Source: Streptacidiphilus sp. P02-A3a (GTDB taxonomy: Bacteria; Actinomycetota; Actinomycetes; Streptomycetales; Streptomycetaceae). Taken from it: 64,000 nt of DNA. Of the stretch, positions 43,766 to 51,803 are shown one piece after another (within the stretch, counting starts at the first letter, position 1; each line of letters starts with the position of its first letter). The notes under the pieces were generated by a model. It was not told the origin of the DNA. It saw nothing but the letters and a program-made list of their open reading frames with translations, and searched no databases. The position numbers were made by a program, and so were the translations under genes. The stretch is from positions 5,713,922-5,777,921 of the forward strand of contig NZ_CP048289.1 in assembly GCF_014084105.1 (NCBI RefSeq), read 5' to 3'.

Positions 43766-44694
43766 GCGGGTCCGGTGGCAGCCGGGCGGTCGTCGCCGCG
43801 CTGGGCGCGAACCTGGCCATCGCGGTGGCGAAGTTCGTCGCCTTCGGGTTCAGCGGCTCCTCGTCGATGCTCGCCGAGGGCGTCCACTCGCTGGCCGACT
43901 CCGGCAACCAGGTGCTGCTGCTGGTCGGCGGCCACCGGGCGCGGCGGGCGGCCGACAGCGAGCACCCCTTCGGCTACGGGCGCGAGCGCTACGTGTCCGG
44001 CTTCCTGGTGTCCGTGGTGCTGTTCACCCTGGGCGGGGTGTTCGCGCTGTACGAGGGCTACGAGAAGGTCAGGCACCCGCATCCGGTGGACGACTGGTAC
44101 TGGCCGGTGGGGGTGCTGGCGTTCGCGATGGTGGCCGAGGGGCTGTCCTTCCGGACCGCCGTCCGCGAGGCCAGGCACGGCAAGGGCGGGCAGTCCTGGG
44201 CCGGCTACGTCCGCACCGCGAAGGCCCCGGAGCTGCCGGTGGTGCTGCTGGAGGACGCGGGCGCGCTGATCGGCCTGGTGCTGGCGCTGTTCGGGGTGGG
44301 GCTGGCGGTGCTCACCCACGACGGCGTCTGGGACGGCGCGGGCACCCTGGCCATCGGCGCGCTACTGGTGGCGATCGCGGTGGTGCTGGCGACCGAGACC
44401 AAGTCGCTGCTGCTGGGCGAGTCGGCCGGTCCGGAGGCGCTGGAGCGGATCCGGGCGGCGCTGGTGGACGGCGACTCGGTGTACCGGGTGATCCACATGC
44501 GGACGCTGCACCTCGGCCCGGAGGAACTGCTGGTGGCCGCGAAGATCGCGGTGCCCGCCGACGCCACCGGCGCCGGGATCGCGGCGGCGGTGGACGCCGC
44601 CGAGGCCCGGGTGCGGGCGGCCGAGCCCATGGCGCGGGTGATCTACCTGGAGCCGGACCTGTACGACGCGGCCCGCGCCCCCGACCCGACCTGA
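43762..44694 (+). CDS. Cation diffusion facilitator transporter
   Basis: This 310-residue CDF-family antiporter would export a divalent metal such as Zn(II) or Fe(II) in exchange for protons. Helix 1-2 carries NLAIAVAKFVAFGFSGSSSMLAEGVHSLADSGNQVLLLVG, with the metal-binding HSLAD motif (His and Asp). A loop HPFGYGRERYVSGFLVSVVLF follows, and helix 5 has VVLLEDAGALIGLVLAL (Asp). The cytoplasmic C-terminal domain begins at LLLGESAGPEALERIRAAL. The GTG at 43762 overlaps the peptidase stop. Metal choice cannot be fixed from the sequence. Confidence 0.9.
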   Translation: MSGSGGSRAVVAALGANLAIAVAKFVAFGFSGSSSMLAEGVHSLADSGNQVLLLVGGHRARRAADSEHPFGYGRERYVSGFLVSVVLFTLGGVFALYEGYEKVRHPHPVDDWYWPVGVLAFAMVAEGLSFRTAVREARHGKGGQSWAGYVRTAKAPELPVVLLEDAGALIGLVLALFGVGLAVLTHDGVWDGAGTLAIGALLVAIAVVLATETKSLLLGESAGPEALERIRAALVDGDSVYRVIHMRTLHLGPEELLVAAKIAVPADATGAGIAAAVDAAEARVRAAEPMARVIYLEPDLYDAARAPDPT

Positions 44695-44713
44695 ACCGGG
44701 GGCGCGGCCGTGG

Positions 44714-45952
44714 TCAGCCCTGGGTGAGCGAGCCGAGGTAGGCCGTCGCCGCCTCCGGCGTGAAGAACCAGTTCGGGAAGTCCGACGGGTTGTCGAAGCC
44801 GTTGGCGAACCGGTCGGCCACCGGCGGCAGCTGTCCGGCCGCGCCGATCAGGTTCAGCACGTGCTCCGGCGGCGGCGCCAGCATGGCGTTGGTCCACGCG
44901 GTGACATCGCCGGCGGTGGAGTTCCAGTAGCCCTCGAAGGTGGCCTCCATGAAGGCCCGGTCGAACGGCCGGTCGCCGTGGGCGCGGATGGCGGCCAGGT
45001 AGTGCGTGGCGCACTTGGAGGCGCTGTTGGAGCCCTGGCCGGTGATCGGGTCGTTGGCGACCACCACGTCGGCCACGCCGAACACCACGCCGCCGCTCGG
45101 CAGCTCGCCGACGGGGTTGCGGACCACCGGGGCGTAGCGCCCGGCCAGGGTCGCCCGGGGGTCGGTCAGCTCGACGCCGCCCAGGGTCCGCTGGTACTCC
45201 CAGGGGGTGTACGCGCGCATCAGCTCCAGGGTGTTCCGCAGGTGCTCCTCCGGGCCGCGCGAGGGCTCGAAGACGTCCAGCGGGCCGCCGGGGACGCCCT
45301 CCCAGAACAGGATGTCGCAGGGGCCGGAGGTGGTGAGCGCCGGGATCACGAACAGCTCGCCGACGCCGGGCACCAGGTTGCAGCGCACCGCCGGGAAGTC
45401 ATGCTCCGGACGCGGGCCCAGGCCGTGCACGTAGGAGACGGCGAGCGCGCGCTGCGGCGCGGTGTACGGGGAGCGCTCGGGGTCGCGGGCGAACATCGAC
45501 ACCAGCTCGCCCTTGCCGGCCGCGATCAGGGTCAGGTCGTAGCCGCGCACCAGCAGGTCCAGGTCGGACACGGTGACGCCGTTGACCACGACCTTGCCGC
45601 CGCGCTCGGCGAACAGCTCCAGCCAGGCGGGCATCTTGACCCGCTGGTCCACCGACTGGGCCGGGCCGTTCAGCCGCCCCACCCAGTCGATCACCCGGGC
45701 CGCCTCCGGGCCGCTGACCGACACGCCCAGGCCCTGGACCCGCGGCGCCTGGTCGTCCCAGAGGTTCAGGCCGAGCGCCCGCTCGTAGCCGAGCGAAGTA
45801 TCGAACATGCACTGTGTCGACAGGACCCGGCCGCCGCGTATCTCGTCCGGGGTGCGGTCGGTCATCACGGTGACGTCGTGGCCGTCGCCCTGGAGGCCGA
45901 GCGCGAGCTGCAGCCCGGCCTGACCGGCGCCGACGATGAGTACCTTCGCCAA
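44714..45952 (-). CDS. StyA-like FAD-dependent monooxygenase
   Basis: This 412-residue flavoprotein has the dinucleotide-binding KVLIVGAGQAGLQLALGL at the N terminus and an Asp-containing later motif (GVVFGVADVVVANDPITGQGSNSASKCATHYL). It resembles the styrene monooxygenase StyA subfamily, in which reduced FAD is supplied by a separate reductase. A substrate-domain region with CDILFWEGVPGGP is typical. It lies 37 bp downstream of the conservon GTPase gene on the same strand and is probably co-transcribed, in the place where other conservons carry a cytochrome P450. Its substrate is unknown; no StyB-type reductase is adjacent. Confidence 0.85.
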   Translation of the reverse strand: MAKVLIVGAGQAGLQLALGLQGDGHDVTVMTDRTPDEIRGGRVLSTQCMFDTSLGYERALGLNLWDDQAPRVQGLGVSVSGPEAARVIDWVGRLNGPAQSVDQRVKMPAWLELFAERGGKVVVNGVTVSDLDLLVRGYDLTLIAAGKGELVSMFARDPERSPYTAPQRALAVSYVHGLGPRPEHDFPAVRCNLVPGVGELFVIPALTTSGPCDILFWEGVPGGPLDVFEPSRGPEEHLRNTLELMRAYTPWEYQRTLGGVELTDPRATLAGRYAPVVRNPVGELPSGGVVFGVADVVVANDPITGQGSNSASKCATHYLAAIRAHGDRPFDRAFMEATFEGYWNSTAGDVTAWTNAMLAPPPEHVLNLIGAAGQLPPVADRFANGFDNPSDFPNWFFTPEAATAYLGSLTQG

Positions 45953-45989
45953 TGGAGGCTCCTTGGGGAGAGTGGTGCGGGAGGGACAG

Positions 45990-46607
45990 TCAGTCCTGTT
46001 CGAGCGAGAGGGTGTGCTCGACCAGGGCCGCCAGGGTCTGCGCCGCGGACAGCCGCGAGCGGGCGTCGCACCACAGCAGCGGCACTCCCGGGGAGAGGCT
46101 GAGCGCGTCCCTGACGTCGGCGTCGGCGTAGTGCGGCGCGCCGTCGAAGCGGTTGACCGCGACCACGAACGGCAGGCCGCTGCTCTCGAAGTAGTCGACC
46201 GCCGGGAAGCTGTCGGCCAGCCGCCGGGTGTCGGTCAGCACGACCGCGCCGACCGCGCCGCGCGCCAGGTCGTCCCACATGAACCAGAAGCGGCGCTGTC
46301 CGGGCGCGCCGAACAGGTACAGCACCAGGTCGGGTGCGAGGTGCAGGCGGCCGAAGTCCATCGCCACGGTGGTGGTGGTCTTGGTGCTGCCGTCCGGCAG
46401 CGGGTCGGTGCCGGAGCCGGCCTCGGTCATCACCGCCTCGGTGGTCAGCGGGGTGATCTCGGAGACGGAGGCGACCAGGGTGGTCTTGCCCACGCCGAAG
46501 CCGCCCGCGATGACGATCTTGGCGGAGGTGACCGGCAGTTCGGTCAGCGGAATACCGCCCGGGGTATGCACCGGTGCGGAGCGGTCAGGCGAGATCGCGG
46601 AGTCCAC
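45990..46607 (-). CDS. cvnD: Conservon GTP-binding protein CvnD
   Basis: This 205-residue small GTPase of the MglA/Ras-like type closes the conservon. The P-loop is GGFGVGKTT (35-43), a switch region TTTTVAMDFGRL follows, then LFGAPGQRRFWFMWDDL (G3) and VVAVNRFDG (G4). CvnD cycles between GTP and GDP forms and, with CvnB, resembles a polarity-type signalling switch at the membrane. I start at GTG 46607, preceded by GAGG; this overlaps the CvnC end by 23 bp. The Asp of the classic NKxD G4 motif survives as NRFD. Confidence 0.92.
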   Translation of the reverse strand: MDSAISPDRSAPVHTPGGIPLTELPVTSAKIVIAGGFGVGKTTLVASVSEITPLTTEAVMTEAGSGTDPLPDGSTKTTTTVAMDFGRLHLAPDLVLYLFGAPGQRRFWFMWDDLARGAVGAVVLTDTRRLADSFPAVDYFESSGLPFVVAVNRFDGAPHYADADVRDALSLSPGVPLLWCDARSRLSAAQTLAALVEHTLSLEQD

Positions 46608-47004
46608 CGAGGATCCTCTCCAGAACCATGCGGTTCGGTCGTGCGGGTGCGGCGATGCCCGAGCCACCGCCGGAACGCACGGCGACGGATCCGCCGTGCA
46701 CGCGGATGCGGCCCGCGTCCACCAGGTCGCTCACCCAGACCCGGACCACGCCGAGCGGCAGCCGCAGCAGCGCCGAGACCTCGGCGATGGAGCGCATCTG
46801 CCCCTGGCACAGGTCGCAGATCCGCTCCAGCTCGGGCACGGCCGGGGTGGCCTCGCCGGGCCGCTGGTAGACCGCCGAGATCAGCGTCTCCACCAGCAGC
46901 ACCTGGCCGAAGCGGGTGCGTCCGCCGGTCAGGGCGTACGGGCGGACCCGCGCCGAGCGGCGCGGCAGGCCGCCGGTGGGGTGTCCTGCGGATGTCTGGG
47001 GCAT
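46585..47004 (-). CDS. cvnC: Conservon DUF742 protein CvnC
   Basis: This 139-residue DUF742 protein is predicted to be a winged helix. It has RVRPYALTGGRTRF at the start, ICDLCQGQMRSIAEVSALLRLPLGVVRVWVSDLVDAGRIRVH in the middle, and MVLERILGGLRDLA at the end, all standard for the family. Its role in the conservon is not established; it may bind CvnA or DNA. The ATG at 47004 overlaps the CvnB stop by one base (TGATG), and its own end overlaps CvnD. Confidence 0.92.
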   Translation of the reverse strand: MPQTSAGHPTGGLPRRSARVRPYALTGGRTRFGQVLLVETLISAVYQRPGEATPAVPELERICDLCQGQMRSIAEVSALLRLPLGVVRVWVSDLVDAGRIRVHGGSVAVRSGGGSGIAAPARPNRMVLERILGGLRDLA

Positions 47005-47474
47005 CACCGGTTGGCCTCCTGCCCGGGCCGGGCCCGGAGTTCGCGGCGGAGTTGCGTGGTCAGCACGTGCCCGGCCCGCTCGACCAGCCGGGTCAGCTGG
47101 TACCCGGCCAGGCTCAGGTCGCAGTCCGCGCTGGTGTACGCGGCCAGGCAGGTGGTCGCGTCGACGGACATCAGCACCAGCGTCCCCTCCTGCAGGGTCA
47201 CCACCGTGCGCCGCAGCAGGCCGAGTTCCATCAGCTTCGACAGGCCGCCGGACAGGGCGGTCAGTCCGGCCGCGAGCGTCGCCAGCTCCTCGGCCGGGGA
47301 GTTCTCGTCCGCCGCGACCAGCGGCAGGCCGTCGGTGGACACCAGCGCCAGCGAACGCATCCCCGGTGTGGTCACCAGGACGTCGCTGAGCAGCCAGCGC
47401 AGCCGCTGCAACGGCGTGGACTCCACCTGGGCCGCGCCCGGCGCGCCGTGCGCGCCGTGAACGCCGAACGTCAT
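47004..47474 (-). CDS. cvnB: Conservon roadblock/LC7 protein CvnB
   Basis: This 156-residue roadblock/LC7-domain protein resembles MglB, the GTPase-activating partner of small GTPases. The middle has GMRSLALVSTDGLPLVAADEN, LATLAAGLTALSGGLSKLMELGLLRRTVVTLQEGTLVLMSV and a final helix with LVERAGHVLTTQLRRELRAR. It should act on CvnD. The ATG at 47474 overlaps the CvnA stop (ATGA) and has GAGGAGGAG upstream; a GTG two codons earlier is possible. Confidence 0.92.
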   Translation of the reverse strand: MTFGVHGAHGAPGAAQVESTPLQRLRWLLSDVLVTTPGMRSLALVSTDGLPLVAADENSPAEELATLAAGLTALSGGLSKLMELGLLRRTVVTLQEGTLVLMSVDATTCLAAYTSADCDLSLAGYQLTRLVERAGHVLTTQLRRELRARPGQEANR

Positions 47475-48697
47475 CGCCACTCCTCCTCGGCACGCTGCGG
47501 GGCGGCGGCGCGGACTCCGCTCTGGAAGCCGCCGAGCCGACGGCGCAGTTCCTCGGCCGCGGACGGGCCGGACGCCGCCTGCCCGTCCTCCTCGGCCGCA
47601 CCGGCGCGGCGGGCGCGCTGCCCGCTCTCGCCGGGCACCCGCTTCGGCAGCCCGTCGGCGCCCGCACCGGTGCCGGTGACCGCGGCCGGGCGCGGACCGG
47701 GCACGGCGCTCAGCGGCCGGGTCTGCTGCGCGGCGGCGTCGGCCGCCATCTCGTCCCAGGCGGCGGCCGCGGGCTGGGCGGGGGCGGGCTCCGCGGCGAA
47801 GGCCGTGACCGGCACCGCGACCAGCGCGGTGGTGCCGTCGGCGGTGGTGCTGTGGCGCAGCTGCACCCGCAGCCCGTGCCGCCGGGCCAGGATGGTGACC
47901 ACCTGCAGGCCCATGCTGCGCCCGGTCCTGGCGGCGCCGCTGGCGGGGAGGTCGGCGGGGGCGGCGAGGCGGGTGTTGACCTCGTACAGCAGTTCGTCCG
48001 GCAGGCCGATGCCCCGGTCCACCAGGGTCACCATGAGCTCACCGCTCTGCAGCTGCCAGCCGGTGACCGTGACCGGCTCGGTCGGCGGCGAGAACGCGGT
48101 GCCGTTCTCCAGGAGTTCGGCGAACAGGTGGGCCAGGTCCTCGGCCACGTCGGACCGGATCCACAGCCGGGGCAGCGGCGTCAGGTGCACCCGCTCATAG
48201 CGTTCGATCTCCGAGAGCGCCGCCCGCAGCACGTCCAACAGCGGTGTCGGGGCCTGCGGTTGGGCGGGGCGGTGGTGCACCGCGCCACCGAGCAGCAGCA
48301 GGTTCTCACCGTTGCGGCGCATCCGGGTGGCGAGGTGGTCCAGCCGGTACAGCTGCTCCAGTCGCAGCGAGTCCGACTCGCTGCCCTCCATGCCTTCGAG
48401 CAGGCTCAGCTGCCGCTCGACCAGGCCCAGGGTGCGCAGCGCCAGGTTCGCCAGCACCTCGCCGTTCTCCGCCTCGCGTTCCTTGGCGGCGGCGGCCAGC
48501 TCGTCCCGCTCGGCTGCCAGTTGCACCGCGTGGCCCTGCAACTGCTGGTGTGCGTGCTGGAGTTGGGAGAACTCGGTCTCAACTTGCCGATGCCGCTGCT
48601 GGTGCTGCCGCGCGGCTCTTCGGCTCCGCGCCAGTTGTACGCCGACCACCAGTACGACCGCCAGGGCCGTGGCGGCTATGGCGATGGATATGTACAC
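47471..48697 (-). CDS. cvnA: Conservon histidine kinase-like sensor CvnA
   Basis: This 408-residue protein heads the conservon. It has one N-terminal membrane helix (about 4-24) and a long coiled coil (about 28-75). An ATP-binding HATPase domain follows, with N box LFAELLENGTAFSPP, G1 VDRGIGLP and G2 GRSMGLQVV. The histidine-containing dimerisation part is degenerate, as in the Nit/CvnA family. The last 120 residues are a low-complexity Ala/Pro/Arg-rich tail. Unlike larger CvnA members there is no extracytoplasmic sensor domain, so the stimulus is probably intracellular or passed by a partner. The GTG at 48697 lacks a clear ribosome binding site. Confidence 0.9.
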   Translation of the reverse strand: MYISIAIAATALAVVLVVGVQLARSRRAARQHQQRHRQVETEFSQLQHAHQQLQGHAVQLAAERDELAAAAKEREAENGEVLANLALRTLGLVERQLSLLEGMEGSESDSLRLEQLYRLDHLATRMRRNGENLLLLGGAVHHRPAQPQAPTPLLDVLRAALSEIERYERVHLTPLPRLWIRSDVAEDLAHLFAELLENGTAFSPPTEPVTVTGWQLQSGELMVTLVDRGIGLPDELLYEVNTRLAAPADLPASGAARTGRSMGLQVVTILARRHGLRVQLRHSTTADGTTALVAVPVTAFAAEPAPAQPAAAAWDEMAADAAAQQTRPLSAVPGPRPAAVTGTGAGADGLPKRVPGESGQRARRAGAAEEDGQAASGPSAAEELRRRLGGFQSGVRAAAPQRAEEEWR

Positions 48698-49162
48698 AAG
48701 ACCCCGCAGTCTGCCCAGCTAGCGGTCAACTCATTGGACTCATCCTTCAGTCACATCAGATCACAGGCGGCATTCCGCTTTCCACTCGGGACGCCCCCGA
48801 TCCGCCCTCCGCTACACGATCCTGACACCACTGAGCTGGAGTGACACGGCGTCAGAGCGGGGGTGGAGAGCCGCTCCTCCACCCGTCGCCGGTCCGGCGG
48901 CCACCATCGGCCGAGGCCGCAGCCGGACCACCTGGCAACTGACGGTGCGTATGCCGACCGCCCGCCACCCACCGGGCCCGACCCCCCTCTCCCGACCCGC
49001 GACCCGCACCCGGCCGCACCCGCCGCCGCGGGTCAGAGCGGCTCGACGACCGGCCACCGGGGAGCGGTCGGCGCGGCGGCGGGGACGCCGACGGGCGCCG
49101 CTGAAAATGTCCCGCCGAGCCTCATGTCCCAGTGGGACATTTCCGGGTGTACGGTGAACGGC
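48698..49162. promoter_or_regulatory. Divergent intergenic region, conservon and TetR gene
   Basis: This 465-bp region has no convincing gene. It contains an 8-bp-stem hairpin at 48861-48884 and the TetR-type operator at 49124-49140. The conservon promoter should lie near 48700-48800, but I see no clear consensus. The frame of the TetR gene stays open leftwards to 48863 without coding character. Confidence 0.4.
49124..49140. promoter_or_regulatory. Perfect 17-bp palindrome, TetR operator candidate
   Basis: ATGTCCCA-G-TGGGACAT is a perfect inverted repeat with 8-bp arms, 22 bp before the TetR start. A further half-copy ATGTCCC lies at about 49107. Position and symmetry fit autoregulation and control of the downstream SDR gene. 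Confidence 0.7.
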
Positions 49163-49822
49163 GTGAGCATCGAACCCGGATCCGTGGCGGCGGGCCGCCG
49201 TGGCCGCAAAGCCCGGCAGACCCGCCAGTCCCTGGCCGACGCGGCCCTGGCACTGGTCCTGGAGCGCGGACTGGCCGGGGTGACCGTCGAGGACGTCACC
49301 GAACAGGCGGACGTCTCCCGGCGCACCTTCAGCCGCTACTTCAGCTCCAAGGAGGAGGCGGTGCTGGACTGCGTCCGGGCCGACTGCGAACGGATCAACG
49401 CCGCCCTGGCCGCCCGCCCCGCCGGGGAGCAGCCGCTGACCGCCTACCGGGCGGCGCTGCGGGTCTGGCTCGCCGACGAGCGCGAGCCCGCCTGGGACCG
49501 CCGCCCCGGCATGCGCGAACTGCTGCGGCTGGTCACCATGGAACCGTCGCTGACCGCTGTCCACCGGCGGATCAGCGTGGACGCCGAGGAGGCGTCGATC
49601 CGGATCGTGGCCGCCAGGCTGGGCGTGGACCCGGAGCGTGACCTGCGGCCCTCGGTCGCCGTCGGCGCGGGGGTGGCGGCGCTGCTGGCCGCCGCCCGGG
49701 CGTGGGTGCGCGACACCGGGGCCGCCGGGCTGCCGGAGCTGCTGGAGCGGGCGTTCGAGCTGCTCACCGCGGAGCCTTCAGCCGAAGACCCGCTGCCGCA
49801 AGGAACGAAAGGCACGAAATGA
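49163..49822 (+). CDS. TetR-family transcriptional regulator
   Basis: This 219-residue regulator has the N-terminal helix-turn-helix at about 12-60 (RKARQTRQSLADAALALVLERGLAGVTVEDVTEQADVSRRTFSRYFSSKEEAVL) and a helical ligand-binding domain. The GTG at 49163 is chosen because it opens the HTH region with a normal N-terminal tail. An in-frame ATG upstream (49124) would lie inside the operator palindrome and is unlikely. Its stop overlaps the SDR start (ATGA), so it is the first gene of a regulator-dehydrogenase operon. Confidence 0.9.
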   Translation: MSIEPGSVAAGRRGRKARQTRQSLADAALALVLERGLAGVTVEDVTEQADVSRRTFSRYFSSKEEAVLDCVRADCERINAALAARPAGEQPLTAYRAALRVWLADEREPAWDRRPGMRELLRLVTMEPSLTAVHRRISVDAEEASIRIVAARLGVDPERDLRPSVAVGAGVAALLAAARAWVRDTGAAGLPELLERAFELLTAEPSAEDPLPQGTKGTK

Positions 49823-50604
49823 GCACCAACTCCCTCCCGGTCGCCGACTACGCCCAGGAGTTCAGCGGCCGGACGGCCCTGGTCACCGGGGCCGCCTCGG
49901 GCATCGGCCTGGCCGTGGCCCGCCGCCTGGCCGCCGGGGGCGCGGCCGTGGCGGTCGCCGACTTCAACGAGGAGGGCGCCCGCGACGCCGTCGCCGAGCT
50001 GCGGGCCGCCGGGGCCGACGCGTTGGCCGTCCGCGTCGACGTGACCGACCCCGACTCGGTGGAGGCGGCCGTGGCGGCCACCGTCAAGGCTCTCGGCGGG
50101 CTGCACCTGGCCGTCAACAACGCCGGGATCGCGGGCGGCGGCAGCGTGCCCATCGGCGAGTACCCGATCGACGGCTGGCGCCAGGTGCTGGCGACCAACC
50201 TGGACGGCGTCTTCTACTCGATGCACTACGAGCTCCAGCAGATGGTGGCGGCCGGGGGCGGCGCGATCGTCAACATGTCCTCGATCCTGGGCACCAACGG
50301 CTTCGCCGGATCGGCCGCGTACGTCGCGGCCAAGCACGGTGTGATCGGCCTGACCAAGACCGCCGCCATCGAGTACGCCGCCCGGGGCGTCCGCGTGAAC
50401 GCGGTCGGGCCCGGCTTCATCGACACCCCGCTGCTCTCGCAGACCGACGTCTCGATCCGGGAGGCCCTGGTGGCGCTGCACCCGGCCGGACGCCTCGGCA
50501 CCGCCGAGGAGGTCGCCGAGGTGACCGCGTTCCTGCTGTCCGACCGCGCGTCCTTCGTGCACGGCAGCTACCACCTGGTGGACGGCGCCTACGCCGCCCG
50601 CTGA
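49819..50604 (+). CDS. Short-chain dehydrogenase/reductase
   Basis: This 261-residue classical SDR has the coenzyme motif TGAASGIG (23-30) and NNAG (100-103). The catalytic Ser154/155, Tyr168 and Lys172 are in the VNMSSILG and YVAAKHG segments. An Asp after the second beta strand (ADFN) favours NAD(H). It would oxidise a secondary alcohol or reduce a ketone. The ATG at 49819 overlaps the TetR stop. Its downstream neighbour is a zinc alcohol dehydrogenase, so the pair may handle a xenobiotic alcohol or terpene-like substrate sensed by the TetR protein. Confidence 0.92.
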   Translation: MSTNSLPVADYAQEFSGRTALVTGAASGIGLAVARRLAAGGAAVAVADFNEEGARDAVAELRAAGADALAVRVDVTDPDSVEAAVAATVKALGGLHLAVNNAGIAGGGSVPIGEYPIDGWRQVLATNLDGVFYSMHYELQQMVAAGGGAIVNMSSILGTNGFAGSAAYVAAKHGVIGLTKTAAIEYAARGVRVNAVGPGFIDTPLLSQTDVSIREALVALHPAGRLGTAEEVAEVTAFLLSDRASFVHGSYHLVDGAYAAR

Positions 50605-50647
50605 ACCACCGTCCGATCCGACCCGTGGGGGGATTCGAGGAGCGAAC

Positions 50648-51688
50648 ATGAAGGCTCTCCAGTACCGCGCGATAGGCCAGGCCCCCGAGGTGGTCACCGT
50701 GCCCGACCCGGAGCCCGGGCCGGGGCAGGTGCTGCTCAAGGTCACCGCCGCCGGGGTCTGCCACTCCGACATCGCCGTGATGAGCTGGCCCGGCGAGAAC
50801 TTCCCGTACCCGCTGCCGCTGACCCTGGGCCACGAGGGCGCGGGCACGGTGGCCGCCCTGGGCGCCGGGGTGACCGGGATCAGCCTCGGCGAGTCCGTGG
50901 CCGTGTACGGCCCGTGGGGCTGCGGCAACTGCGTCAAGTGCGCGCAGGGCAAGGAGAACTACTGCCTGCGGGCGGCCGGGCTCGGGATCCACCCGCCGGG
51001 CCTGGGCGCGCCCGGCGCGATCGCCGAGTACCTGGTCGTGGACGCCGCCCGGCACCTGGTCCCGCTCGGCGACCTGGACCCGGTCGCCTCGGTGCCGCTG
51101 ACCGACGCCGGACTCACCCCGTACCACGCGATCAAGCGCTCGCTGCCGAAGCTGGTGCCCGGCACCAGCGCGGTGGTGATCGGCAGCGGCGGCCTCGGGC
51201 ACGTCGCGATCCAGCTGCTGCGGGCGCTGACCGCCACCCGGGTGATCGTGCTGGACGTCTCCGAGGAGAAGCTGGAGCTGGCCCGCCGGGTCGGGGCGCA
51301 CGAGACCGTGCTGTCCGACGCCGGGGCGGCGGAGAAGGTCCGGGCGCTGACCGGGGGCCTGGGGGCGGAGGCGGTCTTCGACTTCGTCGGCGCGCCGCCC
51401 ACCACGGCCACGGCGGCGGCGGTGGTCGCGGTCGAGGGGGACGTCACCCTGGTCGGCATCGGCGGCGGCACGCTGCCGGTCGGCTTCGGCTCGCCCCCGT
51501 TCGAGGTCTCGGTGACCGCCCCCTACTGGGGCAGCCGGTCGGAGCTGATCGAGGTGCTGGACCTGGCCAGGGAGGGCTTCGTCGAGGTCCATGTGGAGAC
51601 CTACGGCCTGGACGACGCACCGCTGGCCTACGAGCGGCTGCACGCGGGCAAGGTCAACGGCCGCGCGGTGATCCTGCCGAACGGCTGA
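50648..51688 (+). CDS. Zinc-dependent alcohol dehydrogenase
   Basis: This 346-residue medium-chain dehydrogenase has catalytic-zinc residues Cys38 (GVCHSD) and His62-Glu63 (GHEGAG). The structural zinc cluster is CGNCVKC...C (Cys92, Cys95, Cys98, Cys106) and the NAD-binding motif is GSGGLGHVAIQLL. It would interconvert an alcohol and aldehyde or ketone with NAD(P). It follows the SDR gene by 43 bp with GAGGAGCG just before the start, and is probably in the same operon under TetR control. It resembles actinobacterial ADHs acting on aromatic or branched alcohols. Confidence 0.92.
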   Translation: MKALQYRAIGQAPEVVTVPDPEPGPGQVLLKVTAAGVCHSDIAVMSWPGENFPYPLPLTLGHEGAGTVAALGAGVTGISLGESVAVYGPWGCGNCVKCAQGKENYCLRAAGLGIHPPGLGAPGAIAEYLVVDAARHLVPLGDLDPVASVPLTDAGLTPYHAIKRSLPKLVPGTSAVVIGSGGLGHVAIQLLRALTATRVIVLDVSEEKLELARRVGAHETVLSDAGAAEKVRALTGGLGAEAVFDFVGAPPTTATAAAVVAVEGDVTLVGIGGGTLPVGFGSPPFEVSVTAPYWGSRSELIEVLDLAREGFVEVHVETYGLDDAPLAYERLHAGKVNGRAVILPNG

Positions 51689-51803
51689 GCGCCAGCGGGC
51701 GTGGAAATCGCGCACCGGACCTCTGTTTGCACGGAAACGTCACGATCTAGCCATCGTTGCGGCATCGTGGAGGACCACCGGCCCCTCCCCCAAGGGAGCT
51801 GCA

